From Desulfurobacterium thermolithotrophum DSM 11699 (GTDB lineage: Bacteria > Aquificota > Aquificia > Desulfurobacteriales > Desulfurobacteriaceae), in the NCBI RefSeq assembly GCF_000191045.1, contig NC_015185.1, positions 874,501-938,500 of the forward strand: a stretch of 64,000 nt of DNA, written 5' to 3'. The stretch's first letter is position 1. The number at the start of each line of letters is the position of its first letter. The notes under the pieces were generated by a model, which worked only from the letters and a program-made list of their open reading frames with translations, did no database searches and was not told where the DNA came from. Of the stretch, positions 34,488 to 44,532 are shown piece after piece. Position numbers and translations under genes: made by a program.

Positions 34488-35954
34488 TTAGTTAGATTTA
34501 TTTGCTAACTGGCTAAGACTATTACTAATTCTTTTTAAAACTCTTTCTTTTCCAAGAAGTGAAATTAAGATATCTAATTCAACCCCTTTCATCTTACCAG
34601 TAAGAGCAATTCTCACAGGCATAAAAAGATTTTTACCTTTTGCTTTCAACTCTTTCCCTACTTCTTTTACTATCTGCTTAAACTTTTCTGAAGATAACTC
34701 CTCATCAAGGTTTTCTACCTTAACATAGAAAGTTTCAACTACCTTTAATCTTACTTCATTTTCTAATACAAATTTTTTAGCTTCTTCTTCTATTTCAAAG
34801 TCATCTTTTAGGAAAGTTTCCATATAAATAGGAGCCTCTGAAAGTACAGTAAGATAATCTCTTGTGACCTCTACAACTTTTTCAAGCCAGCTTCTATCAA
34901 ATTTACTAACTTCAAAACCAACTTTTTCAAGATAAGGAATAATGAAATCTGTTAGTTTATCAATCGGATAGGCTCTAATGTAAACCTGATTCATCCAATT
35001 AAGTTTAGTTGTATCAAAAACAGCAGGTGCACTGTTTACATCCTTTATATCAAACCTTTCAATTAGCTCTTCCATGGAGAGAATCTCTTTTCCATCTTTT
35101 GGATACCAGCCAAGAAGTGCTAAGAAATTTGTAAAGGATTCAGAAAGGTATCCTTTATCTCTGAATTCTTTAACGCTGGTTGAACCGTGGCGCTTTGAAA
35201 GCTTACTTCTATCTGTTCCAAGAATCATTGGAAGATGAGCAAACTGCGGAATAGAAAATCCAAGAGCTTCATAAAGAAGAATTTGCTTAGGAGTATTTGA
35301 TATATGATCTTCTCCTCTTATGACGTGAGAAATTTTCATAAGTGCATCATCAATAACTACAACAAAGTTATAAACAGGCATTCCATTTGAACGAACCAAG
35401 ACAAAGTCACCACCTAGCTGTCTACTATGAATTTCTATTTCTCCTTTTATAAGGTCTTTAAACTTTATAACTCTATCTTCTGGAACTTTAAATCTAAGTA
35501 CCGGTTTTCTACCTTCAGCTTTAAATCTTTCTTTTTCTTTTTCCGTAAGATTTCTACACTTTCCAGTATAACGAGGAGGTTCTCCTCTTTCCAGCTGTTC
35601 TTTTCTCATTGCATCCAATTCTTCAGGTGTACAGAAACATTCGTAAACAAGTCCTTTATTTTTTAACTCCTCTATGTACCTTTTGTAGATATCTAATCTT
35701 TCAGACTGTCTATAAGGACCATAATCACCACCGATGTTTGGACCTTCATCCCAGCTTATTCCCATCCACTTAAGAGCTTCATAAATTACATTAACTGCTT
35801 CTTCGCTGTGTCTCTCAAGATCTGTATCTTCTATTCTTAATATGAGCTTTCCATCATTATGCTTTGCAAAGAGATAGTTAAAAAGAGCTGTTCTTGCATT
35901 TCCTACGTGCATAAAACCTGTGGGACTTGGAGCAAAACGAACTCTTATAGACAT
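34488..35954 (-). CDS. gltX: Glutamyl-tRNA synthetase
   Basis: A 488-residue class I synthetase. HIGH-like FAPSPTGFMHVGNARTA, the KMSKS-like SKLSKRHGS motif and the discriminating RIEDTDLERHSEE are visible. Start ATG with GGAGGAG. C-terminal anticodon-binding helical region intact. Confidence 0.97.
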   Translation of the reverse strand: MSIRVRFAPSPTGFMHVGNARTALFNYLFAKHNDGKLILRIEDTDLERHSEEAVNVIYEALKWMGISWDEGPNIGGDYGPYRQSERLDIYKRYIEELKNKGLVYECFCTPEELDAMRKEQLERGEPPRYTGKCRNLTEKEKERFKAEGRKPVLRFKVPEDRVIKFKDLIKGEIEIHSRQLGGDFVLVRSNGMPVYNFVVVIDDALMKISHVIRGEDHISNTPKQILLYEALGFSIPQFAHLPMILGTDRSKLSKRHGSTSVKEFRDKGYLSESFTNFLALLGWYPKDGKEILSMEELIERFDIKDVNSAPAVFDTTKLNWMNQVYIRAYPIDKLTDFIIPYLEKVGFEVSKFDRSWLEKVVEVTRDYLTVLSEAPIYMETFLKDDFEIEEEAKKFVLENEVRLKVVETFYVKVENLDEELSSEKFKQIVKEVGKELKAKGKNLFMPVRIALTGKMKGVELDILISLLGKERVLKRISNSLSQLANKSN

Positions 35955-36018
35955 TAACTCCTCCGGTCTTTATGTAATTGAAATTTCTGCCTATTTTATT
36001 TTACGATTTAAAAGTTCT

Positions 36019-36153
36019 TTATTTAAGAAAGAATTTCTTGATTACATAAGTAGCAATCACAACTTCTATTAATTTTATAGAAATCGAAAGGAGGATTAAC
36101 CTCCTCTTAGGTATTGCTCTTATTCTTTGGTAAAGTTGTTTTAATCTGTTCAC
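36019..36153 (-). CDS. Possible small membrane-anchored protein
   Basis: A 44-residue frame with GTG start just after the typA stop: a basic N-terminal half (NRLKQLYQRIRAIPKRRL) followed by one hydrophobic segment and KKFFLK. An AGGAGG-TTAAT-CCTCCT hairpin lies within it (about 36089-36105) and could instead be part of the typA 3' end. Not recognised; only size and composition support it. Confidence 0.3.
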   Translation of the reverse strand: MNRLKQLYQRIRAIPKRRLILLSISIKLIEVVIATYVIKKFFLK

Positions 36154-36157
36154 ATTT

Positions 36158-37960
36158 TTACCCCATTTTCTGCTTCTGATATCTTTTCCTTTCATTTGGA
36201 TCAAGGAACTTCTTTCTTAATCTAATTGACTCTGGAGTTACTTCAACAAGTTCGTCTTCTTCAATCCATTCAAGAGCTCTTTCAAGTGTCATCTCAACAG
36301 GAGGAGCAAGTTTTATAGCTTCGTCACTTCCAGCAGCTCTAATGTTTGTAAGCTTCTTCCCCCTTATAGGATTAACATCAATGTCTCCTTCTCTATTGTG
36401 CTCGCCGATAATCATTCCCTTATAGACCTTATCTCCTGGTTTTACAAAGAGTTTTCCTCTTTCTTGAAGATTATAAAGAGCATATGCCGTTGCAACGCCA
36501 TTTTCCATTGAAACAATTGCTCCATTTTTACGTCTATAAGGAACTCCTGAAAATTCTCTAAACTCTAAAAAGGTGCTGTTCATTATTCCTTCACCCTTTG
36601 TGTCTGTGAGAAACTCACTTCTGTAGCCTATTAAACCTCTCGAGGGAATTACAAACTCGATTCTTGTTCTTCCAGCTCCCATTGGTGACATAGAAATCAT
36701 TTCACCTTTTCTCTTTCCAATTTTTTCAATAACAGTTCCCGTAAACTCATCTGGAACATCAACCACAAGGAGTTCAAAAGGTTCTAACCTTTTGCTATTT
36801 TCCTCTTTAACGATAACTTCAGGTCTACTTATTGAGAATTCATATCCTTCTCTTCTTAGAGTTTCAGCAAGAATAGCAATTTGGAGCTCTCCTCTTCCAG
36901 AAACCTTAAACTTTCCTTCTCCGAGCTCCTCAAACTTCATCGCAACGTTTGTTCTCATTTCTTTTTGAAGTCTATCTTTTAGTTTTGTAGCAGTTACGTG
37001 CTTTCCTTCTGTTCCAGCAAGAGGCGAATCGTTAACACTTATAAAAACACTTATTGTTGGCTCTTCTATGTGGAGTGGAGATAGGGGAACTGGATTTTCG
37101 TAGTCTGCAATTGTGTCACCAATGTTGAGTTCTTCAAACCCTGCAACTGCAACGATGTCTCCAACAGGTGCTTCGTCAACTTCAAGCCTTTCAAGACCTT
37201 TAAATGTGTAGAGCTTAGTAATCCTTCCTTCCCTAATCTCTCCATTTTGCCCAATGACTTTGGCTGCCATTCCTTTTTTAACTATTCCATTGAAAACCCT
37301 TGCAATTCCAATTCTTCCGACATAATTGTCGTAATCAAGCGTAAAAATTTGCATCTGAAGTGGAGCATCAGAAGAGCCAGATGGTTCAGGAATATGGCTG
37401 ATTATCGTTTCAAAGAGCGGTAATAAATCGTTATTGTCATCTTCAAGGTTAAGTTTGGCATAACCATTTTTCGCAGATGCGTAAATAACTGGAAACTCTA
37501 ACTGTTCTTCTGTAGCATCCATGTCAACAAATAGATCAAAAACTTCATCAACAACTCTATCAGGTTCAGCTGCCGGTTTATCTATCTTGTTAACAACAAG
37601 AATCGGTTTAAGCCCGAGAGAAAGTGCTTTCCTGACAACAAACTTGGTTTGAGGCATAACTCCTTCCTGAGCATCAACAAGAAGGAGAACCCCATCAACC
37701 ATTTTCAAAACCCTTTCAACTTCACCGCTAAAGTCTGAATGGCCGGGAGTATCAATTATGTTTATCTTGTAGTCTTTGTAGAAAATAGCTGTGTTCTTTG
37801 AAAGAATTGTTATTCCCCTTTCTCTCTCAAGGTCAAAAGAATCAAGGACTCTCTCTTCTTCAAGCTTCCTTAGGGTTCCGCTCTGCTTCAGCATCTCATC
37901 AACGAGTGTAGTTTTTCCATGGTCAACATGAGCTATAACCGCAATATTTTTTATTTTCAT
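36158..37960 (-). CDS. typA: Ribosome-associated GTPase TypA/BipA
   Basis: A 600-residue translational GTPase: G1 [15 protein letters not shown]3 [17 protein letters not shown]4 [13 protein letters not shown], then domains II, III, V and the BipA-specific C-terminal region. It assists 50S assembly and stress adaptation. Start at 37960 chosen for homology ([11 protein letters not shown]) with GGAG upstream; the open frame to 38032 is not supported. Confidence 0.96.
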   Translation of the reverse strand: MKIKNIAVIAHVDHGKTTLVDEMLKQSGTLRKLEEERVLDSFDLERERGITILSKNTAIFYKDYKINIIDTPGHSDFSGEVERVLKMVDGVLLLVDAQEGVMPQTKFVVRKALSLGLKPILVVNKIDKPAAEPDRVVDEVFDLFVDMDATEEQLEFPVIYASAKNGYAKLNLEDDNNDLLPLFETIISHIPEPSGSSDAPLQMQIFTLDYDNYVGRIGIARVFNGIVKKGMAAKVIGQNGEIREGRITKLYTFKGLERLEVDEAPVGDIVAVAGFEELNIGDTIADYENPVPLSPLHIEEPTISVFISVNDSPLAGTEGKHVTATKLKDRLQKEMRTNVAMKFEELGEGKFKVSGRGELQIAILAETLRREGYEFSISRPEVIVKEENSKRLEPFELLVVDVPDEFTGTVIEKIGKRKGEMISMSPMGAGRTRIEFVIPSRGLIGYRSEFLTDTKGEGIMNSTFLEFREFSGVPYRRKNGAIVSMENGVATAYALYNLQERGKLFVKPGDKVYKGMIIGEHNREGDIDVNPIRGKKLTNIRAAGSDEAIKLAPPVEMTLERALEWIEEDELVEVTPESIRLRKKFLDPNERKRYQKQKMG

Positions 37961-38066
37961 GAGTTCTTCTCCAGTTTTTAGTTTAGATTGATAAAAAGTA
38001 TGAGAAAATAGAAACTTAACAAGCGTTTTCAAAGTTTTTAATTATAGAAATCAGAAAACACTTCGC

Positions 38067-39116
38067 TTAAGTATATTCATTGCTAAGGATATAGGATAGA
38101 GCTTTAGCTACGTTTTCAACAATAGGAATGATTTGGGAATAATCCATCCTTTTGGGGCCAATAATTCCAATTACACCACTATTTCTATAGCCAACTTGGA
38201 ACTTTCCAAGAACAAAGCTAAAAGGTTCAAAAGGCTTTACTTCTGTTTCAGAACCTAATATAACATCAATGTTTTTATTTTTTTCTAGAAATTCAGAAAA
38301 CATTTCTAAAAGAATATTTTTCTCTTCTAAGATTCTTAGAATTTCTTTTAATCTTTCTATATCATCAGCAAGAACATTTACTATATTGGATGTCCCTTGA
38401 AGTTTTAATTGGTTAACTTCATTAAGAGTTGAAAGTATTTGAGAATTAACTTTAAAGGATAAATCTGCAAATTCTTTTCTAACTGTGTCAATTTCCTCTA
38501 CTAATTCTTTTTTTATTTCGGATAAAACTTTTCCTTTAAAACGTTTTGTTAGTTCTCGAGAGAGTCTCGAAAGTTCAGACTCTGCAATTTCGACATCTAT
38601 TACTTTGTGTAGAATATGATCGGGAGAAAAGTTAACTACTACTAAGACTTTTCCGTATGCTACCTTTACAAGAGTTATGTTATTAACGGTTAAGTTTTCA
38701 ACGAGGTTTATACCAAAACCAAGATAACCTGTAGAATTTTGGAGAAAATCAAGAACTGTAGAAAGTATATCTCCTACCTCGTAAACACCTACGGATTTAA
38801 CGTAGTCAAGAAGTCTATTTACTAAGGAGCTGTCCTTTTCTCCTAGTGCTAAGAAGAGATGATTAATGTAGATCTTTAGTCCTTCATCAGTGGGTATTCT
38901 TCCTGCAGATGTGTGGGGTTGATACAAAAATCCCTTATCCTCAAGATCAGCCATCACATTTCTAATGGTAGCTGAGCTTATCCCCATCTGATAAACTTTC
39001 TGAACTGTGCGAGAACCAACAGGTTCTCCCGTTTTTATGTAGAGCTCTGCTACCTTTAAAAGAATATCCCTTTCTCTTTCTGTTAATTCCTGAAAAATGT
39101 TTTCTCTTTCCAACAT
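38067..39116 (-). CDS. hrcA: Heat-inducible transcription repressor HrcA
   Basis: A 349-residue protein with an N-terminal winged helix (LTERERDILLKVAELYIKTG, EPVGSRTVQK, ISSATIRNVMADLEDKGFL) and the HSAGR-like HTSAGRIPTDEG motif, followed by the GAF-like domain. HrcA binds CIRCE operators. I found no CIRCE site immediately upstream, and no grpE or dnaK is adjacent, so autoregulation is not evident here. Confidence 0.93.
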   Translation of the reverse strand: MLERENIFQELTERERDILLKVAELYIKTGEPVGSRTVQKVYQMGISSATIRNVMADLEDKGFLYQPHTSAGRIPTDEGLKIYINHLFLALGEKDSSLVNRLLDYVKSVGVYEVGDILSTVLDFLQNSTGYLGFGINLVENLTVNNITLVKVAYGKVLVVVNFSPDHILHKVIDVEIAESELSRLSRELTKRFKGKVLSEIKKELVEEIDTVRKEFADLSFKVNSQILSTLNEVNQLKLQGTSNIVNVLADDIERLKEILRILEEKNILLEMFSEFLEKNKNIDVILGSETEVKPFEPFSFVLGKFQVGYRNSGVIGIIGPKRMDYSQIIPIVENVAKALSYILSNEYT

Positions 39117-39157
39117 TCCTTCCTTAAACTATTCATTTTTCTTAAGTAAATATAAGA

Positions 39158-39673
39158 CTATGAAAAGTACTTTAAATATTCATCCTTATACGAAACGTAT
39201 CTTTCAGCATGTCTTTTTAAGTCTTTAATTTCTTCTTCTGTTAGACTTCTAACAACCTTTGCAGGAAATCCCATAATTAAACTTCCTGGAGGAAATTCTT
39301 TGTTAGGAGGGACAAGAGTACCTGCTGCAACTATAGAATTTTCGTTTATTATTGCTCCATCAAGTATTATTGCTCCTATGCCCACAAGACAGTTATCTTT
39401 AATAGTACAACCATGAAGCTTTACTGAATGTCCTACAGTAACATAGTTTCCAACAATAGTCGGATGAGTTTTATTTGTAACGTGAACTACACTTCCATCT
39501 TGAATAGAAGTACACTTCCCGATTTTTATGTAGTTAACATCTCCTCTTAGAATTACCCCAAACCAAATACTACTATCGTTTCCTATCTCAACATCTCCGA
39601 TAACCACAGCATTTTCAGCAATGAATACCCTTTCTCCAATCTTCGGTTTCAAGTCCTTAAATGGTTTAATCAA
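39158..39673 (-). CDS. Gamma-carbonic-anhydrase-like hexapeptide protein
   Basis: A 171-residue left-handed beta-helix protein: repeats such as ENAVVIGDVEIGNDSSIWFG and the ligand segments DGSVVHV and TVGHSVKLHGC with three metal-ligand histidine positions. It belongs to the YrdA/CaiE type. TTG start, with GGAGG upstream. Whether it hydrates CO2 cannot be told by eye. It is divergent from the cytochrome gene. Confidence 0.88.
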   Translation of the reverse strand: MIKPFKDLKPKIGERVFIAENAVVIGDVEIGNDSSIWFGVILRGDVNYIKIGKCTSIQDGSVVHVTNKTHPTIVGNYVTVGHSVKLHGCTIKDNCLVGIGAIILDGAIINENSIVAAGTLVPPNKEFPPGSLIMGFPAKVVRSLTEEEIKDLKRHAERYVSYKDEYLKYFS

Positions 39674-39792
39674 CTGTGTTCCTCCAAATGAAACTTTTTC
39701 AAATTATAGCATGCTACGAGTTTTAAAAAAACGAATTGATTTATTCTCTAATATATTTAGAGTTTTTAACATAAACAGAAGTTATAAAGATA

Positions 39793-39820
39793 TTGACAAA
39801 TTTATAAATTTGTTTAAAAT
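39793..39820 (+). promoter_or_regulatory. Cytochrome promoter with 18-nt palindromic operator
   Basis: TTGACA (39793-39798) and TAAAAT (39815-39820) with a 16-nt spacer. The 18-nt perfect palindrome ACAAATTTATAAATTTGT (39796-39813) fills the spacer, so a bound dimer would block RNA polymerase. Predicted start point about 39827; the gene begins at 39867. Operator function is inference. Confidence 0.65.
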
Positions 39821-39866
39821 AGTATTCATAGATTTCCATTAATGAATATTGAGTAAGGAGGGAGTC

Positions 39867-42281
39867 ATGAGAAGAACGTTGGGAATGGCGCTTGCCTTTA
39901 TACTATCGTCTACCTTTAGCGCCATTGCTGCACACCCAGATGTAACTCTTAAAGATCAGTTTGGTAAGCCTGTTTCAGAATCAGGATTACCTGTAGACAT
40001 CAGACAAAGTTGCAGTGCTTGTCACGACATTGATTTCATTGCAACAGCCTACCACTTTCAGCAAGGGAGACTTGCAATTCTTTCCCCCGATATCTATCAA
40101 AAGTACTACGAAAAATACGGTGATACTCAATTTACAAATGGTCTCCCAAAGGAGTTAACAAAGCTTGATATGGGTATGTACGGGAAGCTCTGACCACCTG
40201 CATACCGCCAGTTGGCGCCTCAAGAAGCTACAAATGCTGGACTAGTTGACCTTACAACTCCGGATTATGCAAAGAAATGTGGAATGTGTCACCCTGGTGG
40301 TGGCCCAATGGAAAAAGATAGAGACGACAACTTCCTCCATCAAAAAGCTCTTTCAGAAATTCAAGCAGAGTTTGATGCAGGAAAGATTCCAGGCGATTAT
40401 GCAATATGGAGCTCTACCGAGAAAAAGTTTGTTCCTTTTGAATGGAAAATAAATGTAAATGGACAGGATATCAACAATACAATGGCTCCTACGTGTTTTT
40501 ATTGTCACTCAAAGAAAATAGCCACAGACTGGGATACAGCAGCAACTGGAACTTTAAAGTTTAGAACAACCTTAAACGGTAAAGCTGTTGGAAAACCTTA
40601 CTTTGCTGCAGCAGATGCTGTTGGAGGAGGAATTGCATCTATAAATGCAACTAATTTAACTCTTACATATGTAAATAATGGAACTATTGGAGATAATGAG
40701 ATTGGTAGAGCTACTGATTTCCACTGTGGACACTGTCATGGAGCAAGTGGATTTGAGGATATAAACGGCGATGGCATCAATCCTCTTGACTTTGTGATTC
40801 AAGTTAAAGACCTAAAGTTCATGCATCCAGACTTCATGAAAGAAGCAATGGTTTGGCAGTTTCCAACTGGAAGTAAAAATATAGATGTACACAAAGCTGC
40901 AGGAAAAGGATGTGTTGACTGTCATCAACCTGTTAGTCATGAGTATATCGGAGGTGGTTACTTCCCATCTTCTACAACTTTAATACCTTCTCATGACTTT
41001 GCAAAAGGTAGCTGTGGACCCGCTTTTGGAGTAATGTGGAATCAATTAGGTGGAAGTCTAACCTGTGAAAAATGTCACACAAACCCTGTAGACTTTCACA
41101 CAGCGTACTTTGGTCCTGCTGCAAGTACTCATATAGATAAAGTTGCTTGTACAACATGTCATATTGGTAGAAAGTATTTCTATAGAGTTAAGCTTATAGA
41201 TTGGACACTTCCTATGTTTGTTGTTACAGGAAATGCAAATTCAATTAACTTCTGGGGACTTGACAAGCATGGATATCTCTACGGTGATCCTGTTAATGGT
41301 AAGTATGAAGATATAGCATGGCTTCCAGAAAGGGACTTTGAAACTGGAGAGGTTAAGTGGAAAATTAAGCCAGTAAACGCAATGGGAGTTCTGCTCTTTG
41401 AGGATAACTCTTCAAGAGAGTTTAAGCCTGTGCTTGCAAGGTATCTTGCGAAAGTATTTAAGGTTGATCCAAATCTACCAACTAAGTATATGAAGGTAGA
41501 AATAGATCCTTCTACAGGCAAACCTAAGTATAGTCCTGCAACTACAAATACAGGAGAAACACTTAACATTCTTAACATTCAAGTAGTAAAAGGTGGTGTT
41601 ATAGCCAATGATGAAGATCTAAACAGTGGTAACTTCACTCTCTGGCGAGCAGTTCCTAACTATATAGATGTAGACTTAGACGGTAAGTATACTAAAGGAA
41701 TTGATGTTCAAATTACCGATGATACAGGACTTACCGGAACTACCGACGGTGATCCGGAATTAAATACGAAAGAGGAAGTTGAAGCAGCAATTAACACTCT
41801 CAAGAAAGTTATTACTTCTGCGACTGGGAAAACAGACGTTGAAGTTAAACTCGTTGCAACAACTGACGCTTTTGGAATGAGTCATAACATTAGACCTGCT
41901 AATGAGGCTCTTACTTGTGGTGATTGTCATGGAACAAGAACAACAGGACTAGAGGGAGCTCTCTTTACAAATACAACACCTTTATACTTCCCATATGACG
42001 CCGAAGTTGAGAATGCAACTTACTTTGATAAAGAAATTGATAGAGCTCCAACAGAAGCTTCTTACGCAGAACATATCAAAGTAGAACTTACTGCAGCAGG
42101 ATATGGAACTACTGATAATGGAACAGCTACTACAACTGCTAACGCAACAACTACTACTAATTCTACATCTACAAGTAGTGGAGGTGGATGTTCCATAGCT
42201 CCATCAGCAGGACTGGGCGGAGCAATTTCAGGTCTTCTTGGACTTTTACCACTTGCATTCTTTAGAAGAAAGAAAAAATAA
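39867..42281 (+). CDS. Octaheme c-type cytochrome, probable selenoprotein (in-frame UGA at codon 109)
   Basis: An ATG at 39867 with AAGGAGG opens a frame with a signal peptide (MRRTLGMALAFILSSTFSAIAA). At codon 109 (40191-40193) it meets TGA and then stays open, in the same frame, for 695 more codons. There are eight CXXCH motifs: CSACH before the UGA, then CGMCH, CFYCH, CGHCH, CVDCH, CEKCH, CTTCH and CGDCH. The part after the UGA has no start codon with a ribosome site and no signal peptide, yet its seven hemes need export. It therefore can only be made as a continuation. The C-terminus (GGGCSIAPSAG, a hydrophobic helix, RRKKK) is a sorting or anchor tail. Reads as a selenocysteine insertion (KL-Sec-PPAYRQL). 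A nonsense mutation or UGA read-through is the alternative. Confidence 0.78.
40191..40217 (+). promoter_or_regulatory. Candidate bacterial SECIS (UGA codon plus hairpin)
   Basis: The UGA is 40191-40193. Sixteen nucleotides later a hairpin forms: CGCC (40206-40209), loop AGTT (40210-40213), GGCG (40214-40217). Its loop has a G in the second position. Bacterial SECIS elements require an apical loop about 16-37 nt after the UGA with a G among the first two loop bases, so distance and loop both fit. The stem is only four G-C pairs. A weak outer helix (GCAT 40200-40203 with ATGC 40234-40237) may extend it. Confidence 0.6.
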
Positions 42282-42310
42282 ACAGGAAGATAGCAAGTAG
42301 TATTTAAGAG

Positions 42311-42338
42311 GAGGGGGCAAGAGCCCCCTTTTTTTTAT
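42311..42338 (+). terminator. Rho-independent terminator of the cytochrome gene
   Basis: GGGGGC (42313-42318), loop AAGA, GCCCCC (42323-42328) and eight T residues. A clean intrinsic terminator 30 nt after the cytochrome stop. It isolates this gene as a single-gene transcript. Confidence 0.93.
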
Positions 42339-42375
42339 TTGGTAGAATTCAGCCAAATCTTCAGGAGGATTTCAA

Positions 42376-43044
42376 ATGCCACTTCTTGCTCCTTCTATTC
42401 TTTCAGCAAACTTTGCAAATCTTGAGAGAGATATAAAAGAAGTTGAGCTTGGGGGAGCAGATCTTCTTCATATTGATGTTATGGATGGCAGATTTGTGCC
42501 AAATATAACTATTGGTATTCCGGTGGTTGAATCTATCAAAGATGTAACAAAACTTCCCTTAGATGTTCATCTTATGATAGTTGAACCAGAAAAATATATT
42601 TTAGATTTTGCAAAAGCTGGTGCAGACTGGATATCTTTCCACTTTGAGGCAGCGGTTCATCACCACAGGATAGTTTCAATGATTAAAGAGCTTGATAAAA
42701 AGGCGGGGATAGTCATAAATCCTTCTACTCCTGTTTTTCTTCTTGAGGAAATTCTTCCATTTGTAGATTTTGTTTTGGTTATGTCTGTTAACCCTGGTTT
42801 TGGAGGACAAAAGTTTATAGAAACTTCTGTTGAAAAGATAAAGAAACTGAAAAGAATATGTGAAGAAAAAGGACTTGAAGTAAAAATAGAAGTTGATGGA
42901 GGAATTAAAATAGACAATGTTCAAAGAGTACTCCAAGCAGGAGCTAGTATAGTAGTTGCAGGTTCAGCAGTGTTTAACGGTAATATCAAGGAAAATGTAA
43001 AAAAATTTAAAGAAAAATTTAAAAATTTCTCGGAGGTAAAATGA
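42376..43044 (+). CDS. rpe: Ribulose-phosphate 3-epimerase
   Basis: A 222-residue TIM-barrel enzyme linking ribulose-5-P and xylulose-5-P in pentose metabolism. Seen: [43 protein letters not shown] and [14 protein letters not shown] with metal ligands. AGGAGG before the ATG; overlaps prs by 4 nt, so ribose-5-P supply and PRPP synthesis are coupled. Confidence 0.96.
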   Translation: MPLLAPSILSANFANLERDIKEVELGGADLLHIDVMDGRFVPNITIGIPVVESIKDVTKLPLDVHLMIVEPEKYILDFAKAGADWISFHFEAAVHHHRIVSMIKELDKKAGIVINPSTPVFLLEEILPFVDFVLVMSVNPGFGGQKFIETSVEKIKKLKRICEEKGLEVKIEVDGGIKIDNVQRVLQAGASIVVAGSAVFNGNIKENVKKFKEKFKNFSEVK

Positions 43045-43991
43045 AACAGGTCAAACTTATAACTGGAAGTTCAAATCCCCAGCTTGCAAGGGCTATTTCT
43101 GGTAATCTTGGAATACCTCTTGCAGACGTAACAGTTGGACGATTTAGTGATGGAGAAGTTCAGGTAGTAATAAATGAAAGTGTCAGAGATTGTGATGTTT
43201 ATATCATTCAATCTCTTTGCTATCCTGCTAATGACAATATCATGGAACTTCTTTTAATAGCTGATGCTCTAAGAAGAGCTTCTGCTGGAAGAATTACAGC
43301 TGTTATACCTTACTATGCATACGGAAGACAGGATAGAAAGGTAAATCCTAGAGACCCAATTAGTGCTAAGCTTTTAGCAGATATACTCACTGTTTCTGGA
43401 ATAAATCATGTCGTCGTTATAGATCTTCACGCTAGGCAAGTAGAAGGGTTTTTTGATATTCCAGTTGACCATCTTCAAGCAAGACCTGTTTTAAGTGAAT
43501 ACTTCCTTTCTGTAGGACTTGGAGGTGATGATACTGTTGTTGTATCTCCAGATATAGGTGGTGTAGCAAGAGCAAGAAATTTTGCAAAAGTATTGGGTTC
43601 TCCAATAGCAATAATTGACAAAAGAAGACCTAAACCAAATGTTGCTGAAGTTATGAACATCATAGGTGAAGTAGAAGGGAAAAGAGCAGTAATCATTGAT
43701 GACATCATAGATACAGCCGGAACAATTGTTAACGCTGCAAGAGCTATTAAAGAAAGAGGTGCAAAAGAAGTCTATACAGCTTGTACTCATCCTGTATTTT
43801 CAGGTCCTGCAGTTGAAAGACTTTCAGAAGCAGTTAAAGAAGGAGTTATAAAAGAAGTCGTCGTAACAGATACAATTCCTTTAAGAGAAAAATTTGAAGG
43901 AGTAAAAGTTTTATCTGTTTCTGGAATGATTGCAGAAGCTATAAGAAGAATCCACTTTGGAAAATCTATAAGTAGAATGTTTGATTTCTAA
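43041..43991 (+). CDS. prs: Ribose-phosphate pyrophosphokinase
   Basis: A 316-residue PRPP synthase: [30 protein letters not shown], the PRPP loop [16 protein letters not shown] and [11 protein letters not shown] are present. It supplies PRPP for nucleotides, His and Trp. Ends 7 nt before a terminator hairpin. Confidence 0.97.
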   Translation: MKQVKLITGSSNPQLARAISGNLGIPLADVTVGRFSDGEVQVVINESVRDCDVYIIQSLCYPANDNIMELLLIADALRRASAGRITAVIPYYAYGRQDRKVNPRDPISAKLLADILTVSGINHVVVIDLHARQVEGFFDIPVDHLQARPVLSEYFLSVGLGGDDTVVVSPDIGGVARARNFAKVLGSPIAIIDKRRPKPNVAEVMNIIGEVEGKRAVIIDDIIDTAGTIVNAARAIKERGAKEVYTACTHPVFSGPAVERLSEAVKEGVIKEVVVTDTIPLREKFEGVKVLSVSGMIAEAIRRIHFGKSISRMFDF

Positions 43992-44532
43992 GTTTAAGTA
44001 TAAGAGGGAGCTCTCCTCCCTCTTTTTCAAATTTAAGAACAACTTTAACAAGAGAAGGTTTTCCTCCTTGAATTCCATCGTACCAGTTTCCAAACTTTGA
44101 AAAGAAAACACTAAATTCTTTAACTTTTGATGTTAATGGAACATCAACACCTGTTAAAGATGTAGAATTAAGCTTATACTCGCTTCTTATTAGATAATGT
44201 AGTTTTTTCTCCCTGTTTTCGTATATCCAATACTTTACCCTGCATATTCCTTTAAAGTAGTAGCAAGAATTTGTGTAAAATTCTAAAGTTTCATTTCCTT
44301 CAGCGTCTTTCTTAACAGAAAGTGTTCCATATCGCTGATCTGCAGATTCGATGTCTTTTAAAAAAACATAGAAAAGAGGAAAAATAGTTGATTGAAGTTT
44401 GCTGCTTTTAGCAGAAGATTTACCAGATTTTTCTATAAAATTGAAAAAGGAATAAGAAACAGTAATAATAAAAATTGTAAGAGATACTGCTATTAAAAGT
44501 TCAATTAAAGTAAAACCCTTAGCGGGCTTCAT
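43966..44532 (-). CDS. Type II/IV pilin-like prepilin (GspJ/PilW-type)
   Basis: A 188-residue protein with a class III leader [19 protein letters not shown]: short basic prefix, Gly-Phe cleavage site and Glu at +5. A mixed alpha/beta domain follows. Minor pseudopilins of this kind cap the secretion or pilus filament. It overlaps the following prepilin gene by 14 nt. Its 3' end covers the prs terminator on the other strand. Confidence 0.85.
   Translation of the reverse strand: MKPAKGFTLIELLIAVSLTIFIITVSYSFFNFIEKSGKSSAKSSKLQSTIFPLFYVFLKDIESADQRYGTLSVKKDAEGNETLEFYTNSCYYFKGICRVKYWIYENREKKLHYLIRSEYKLNSTSLTGVDVPLTSKVKEFSVFFSKFGNWYDGIQGGKPSLVKVVLKFEKEGGELPLILKLRNQTFYL
44003..44027 (+). terminator. 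prs terminator
   Basis: AGAGGGA (44003-44009) pairs with TCCCTCT (44017-44023) around a 7-nt loop, followed by a short T run. The reverse strand of this site is inside the prepilin coding sequence. Confidence 0.8.

Noticed and set aside
38000-39160. CIRCE operator at hrcA
   Set aside because: No TTAGCACTC-N9-GAGTGCTAA-like dyad was seen around the start.
40197-40240. Longer outer helix of the SECIS candidate
   Set aside because: GCAT/ATGC plus CC/GG can pair, but the large asymmetric internal loop makes it weak; it is mentioned only as possible support.
40212-42281. Treating the frame after the UGA as an independent gene
   Set aside because: Its only start is a TTG without a ribosome site. 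It has no signal peptide, and it continues the upstream frame exactly. It is better read as one interrupted cytochrome.
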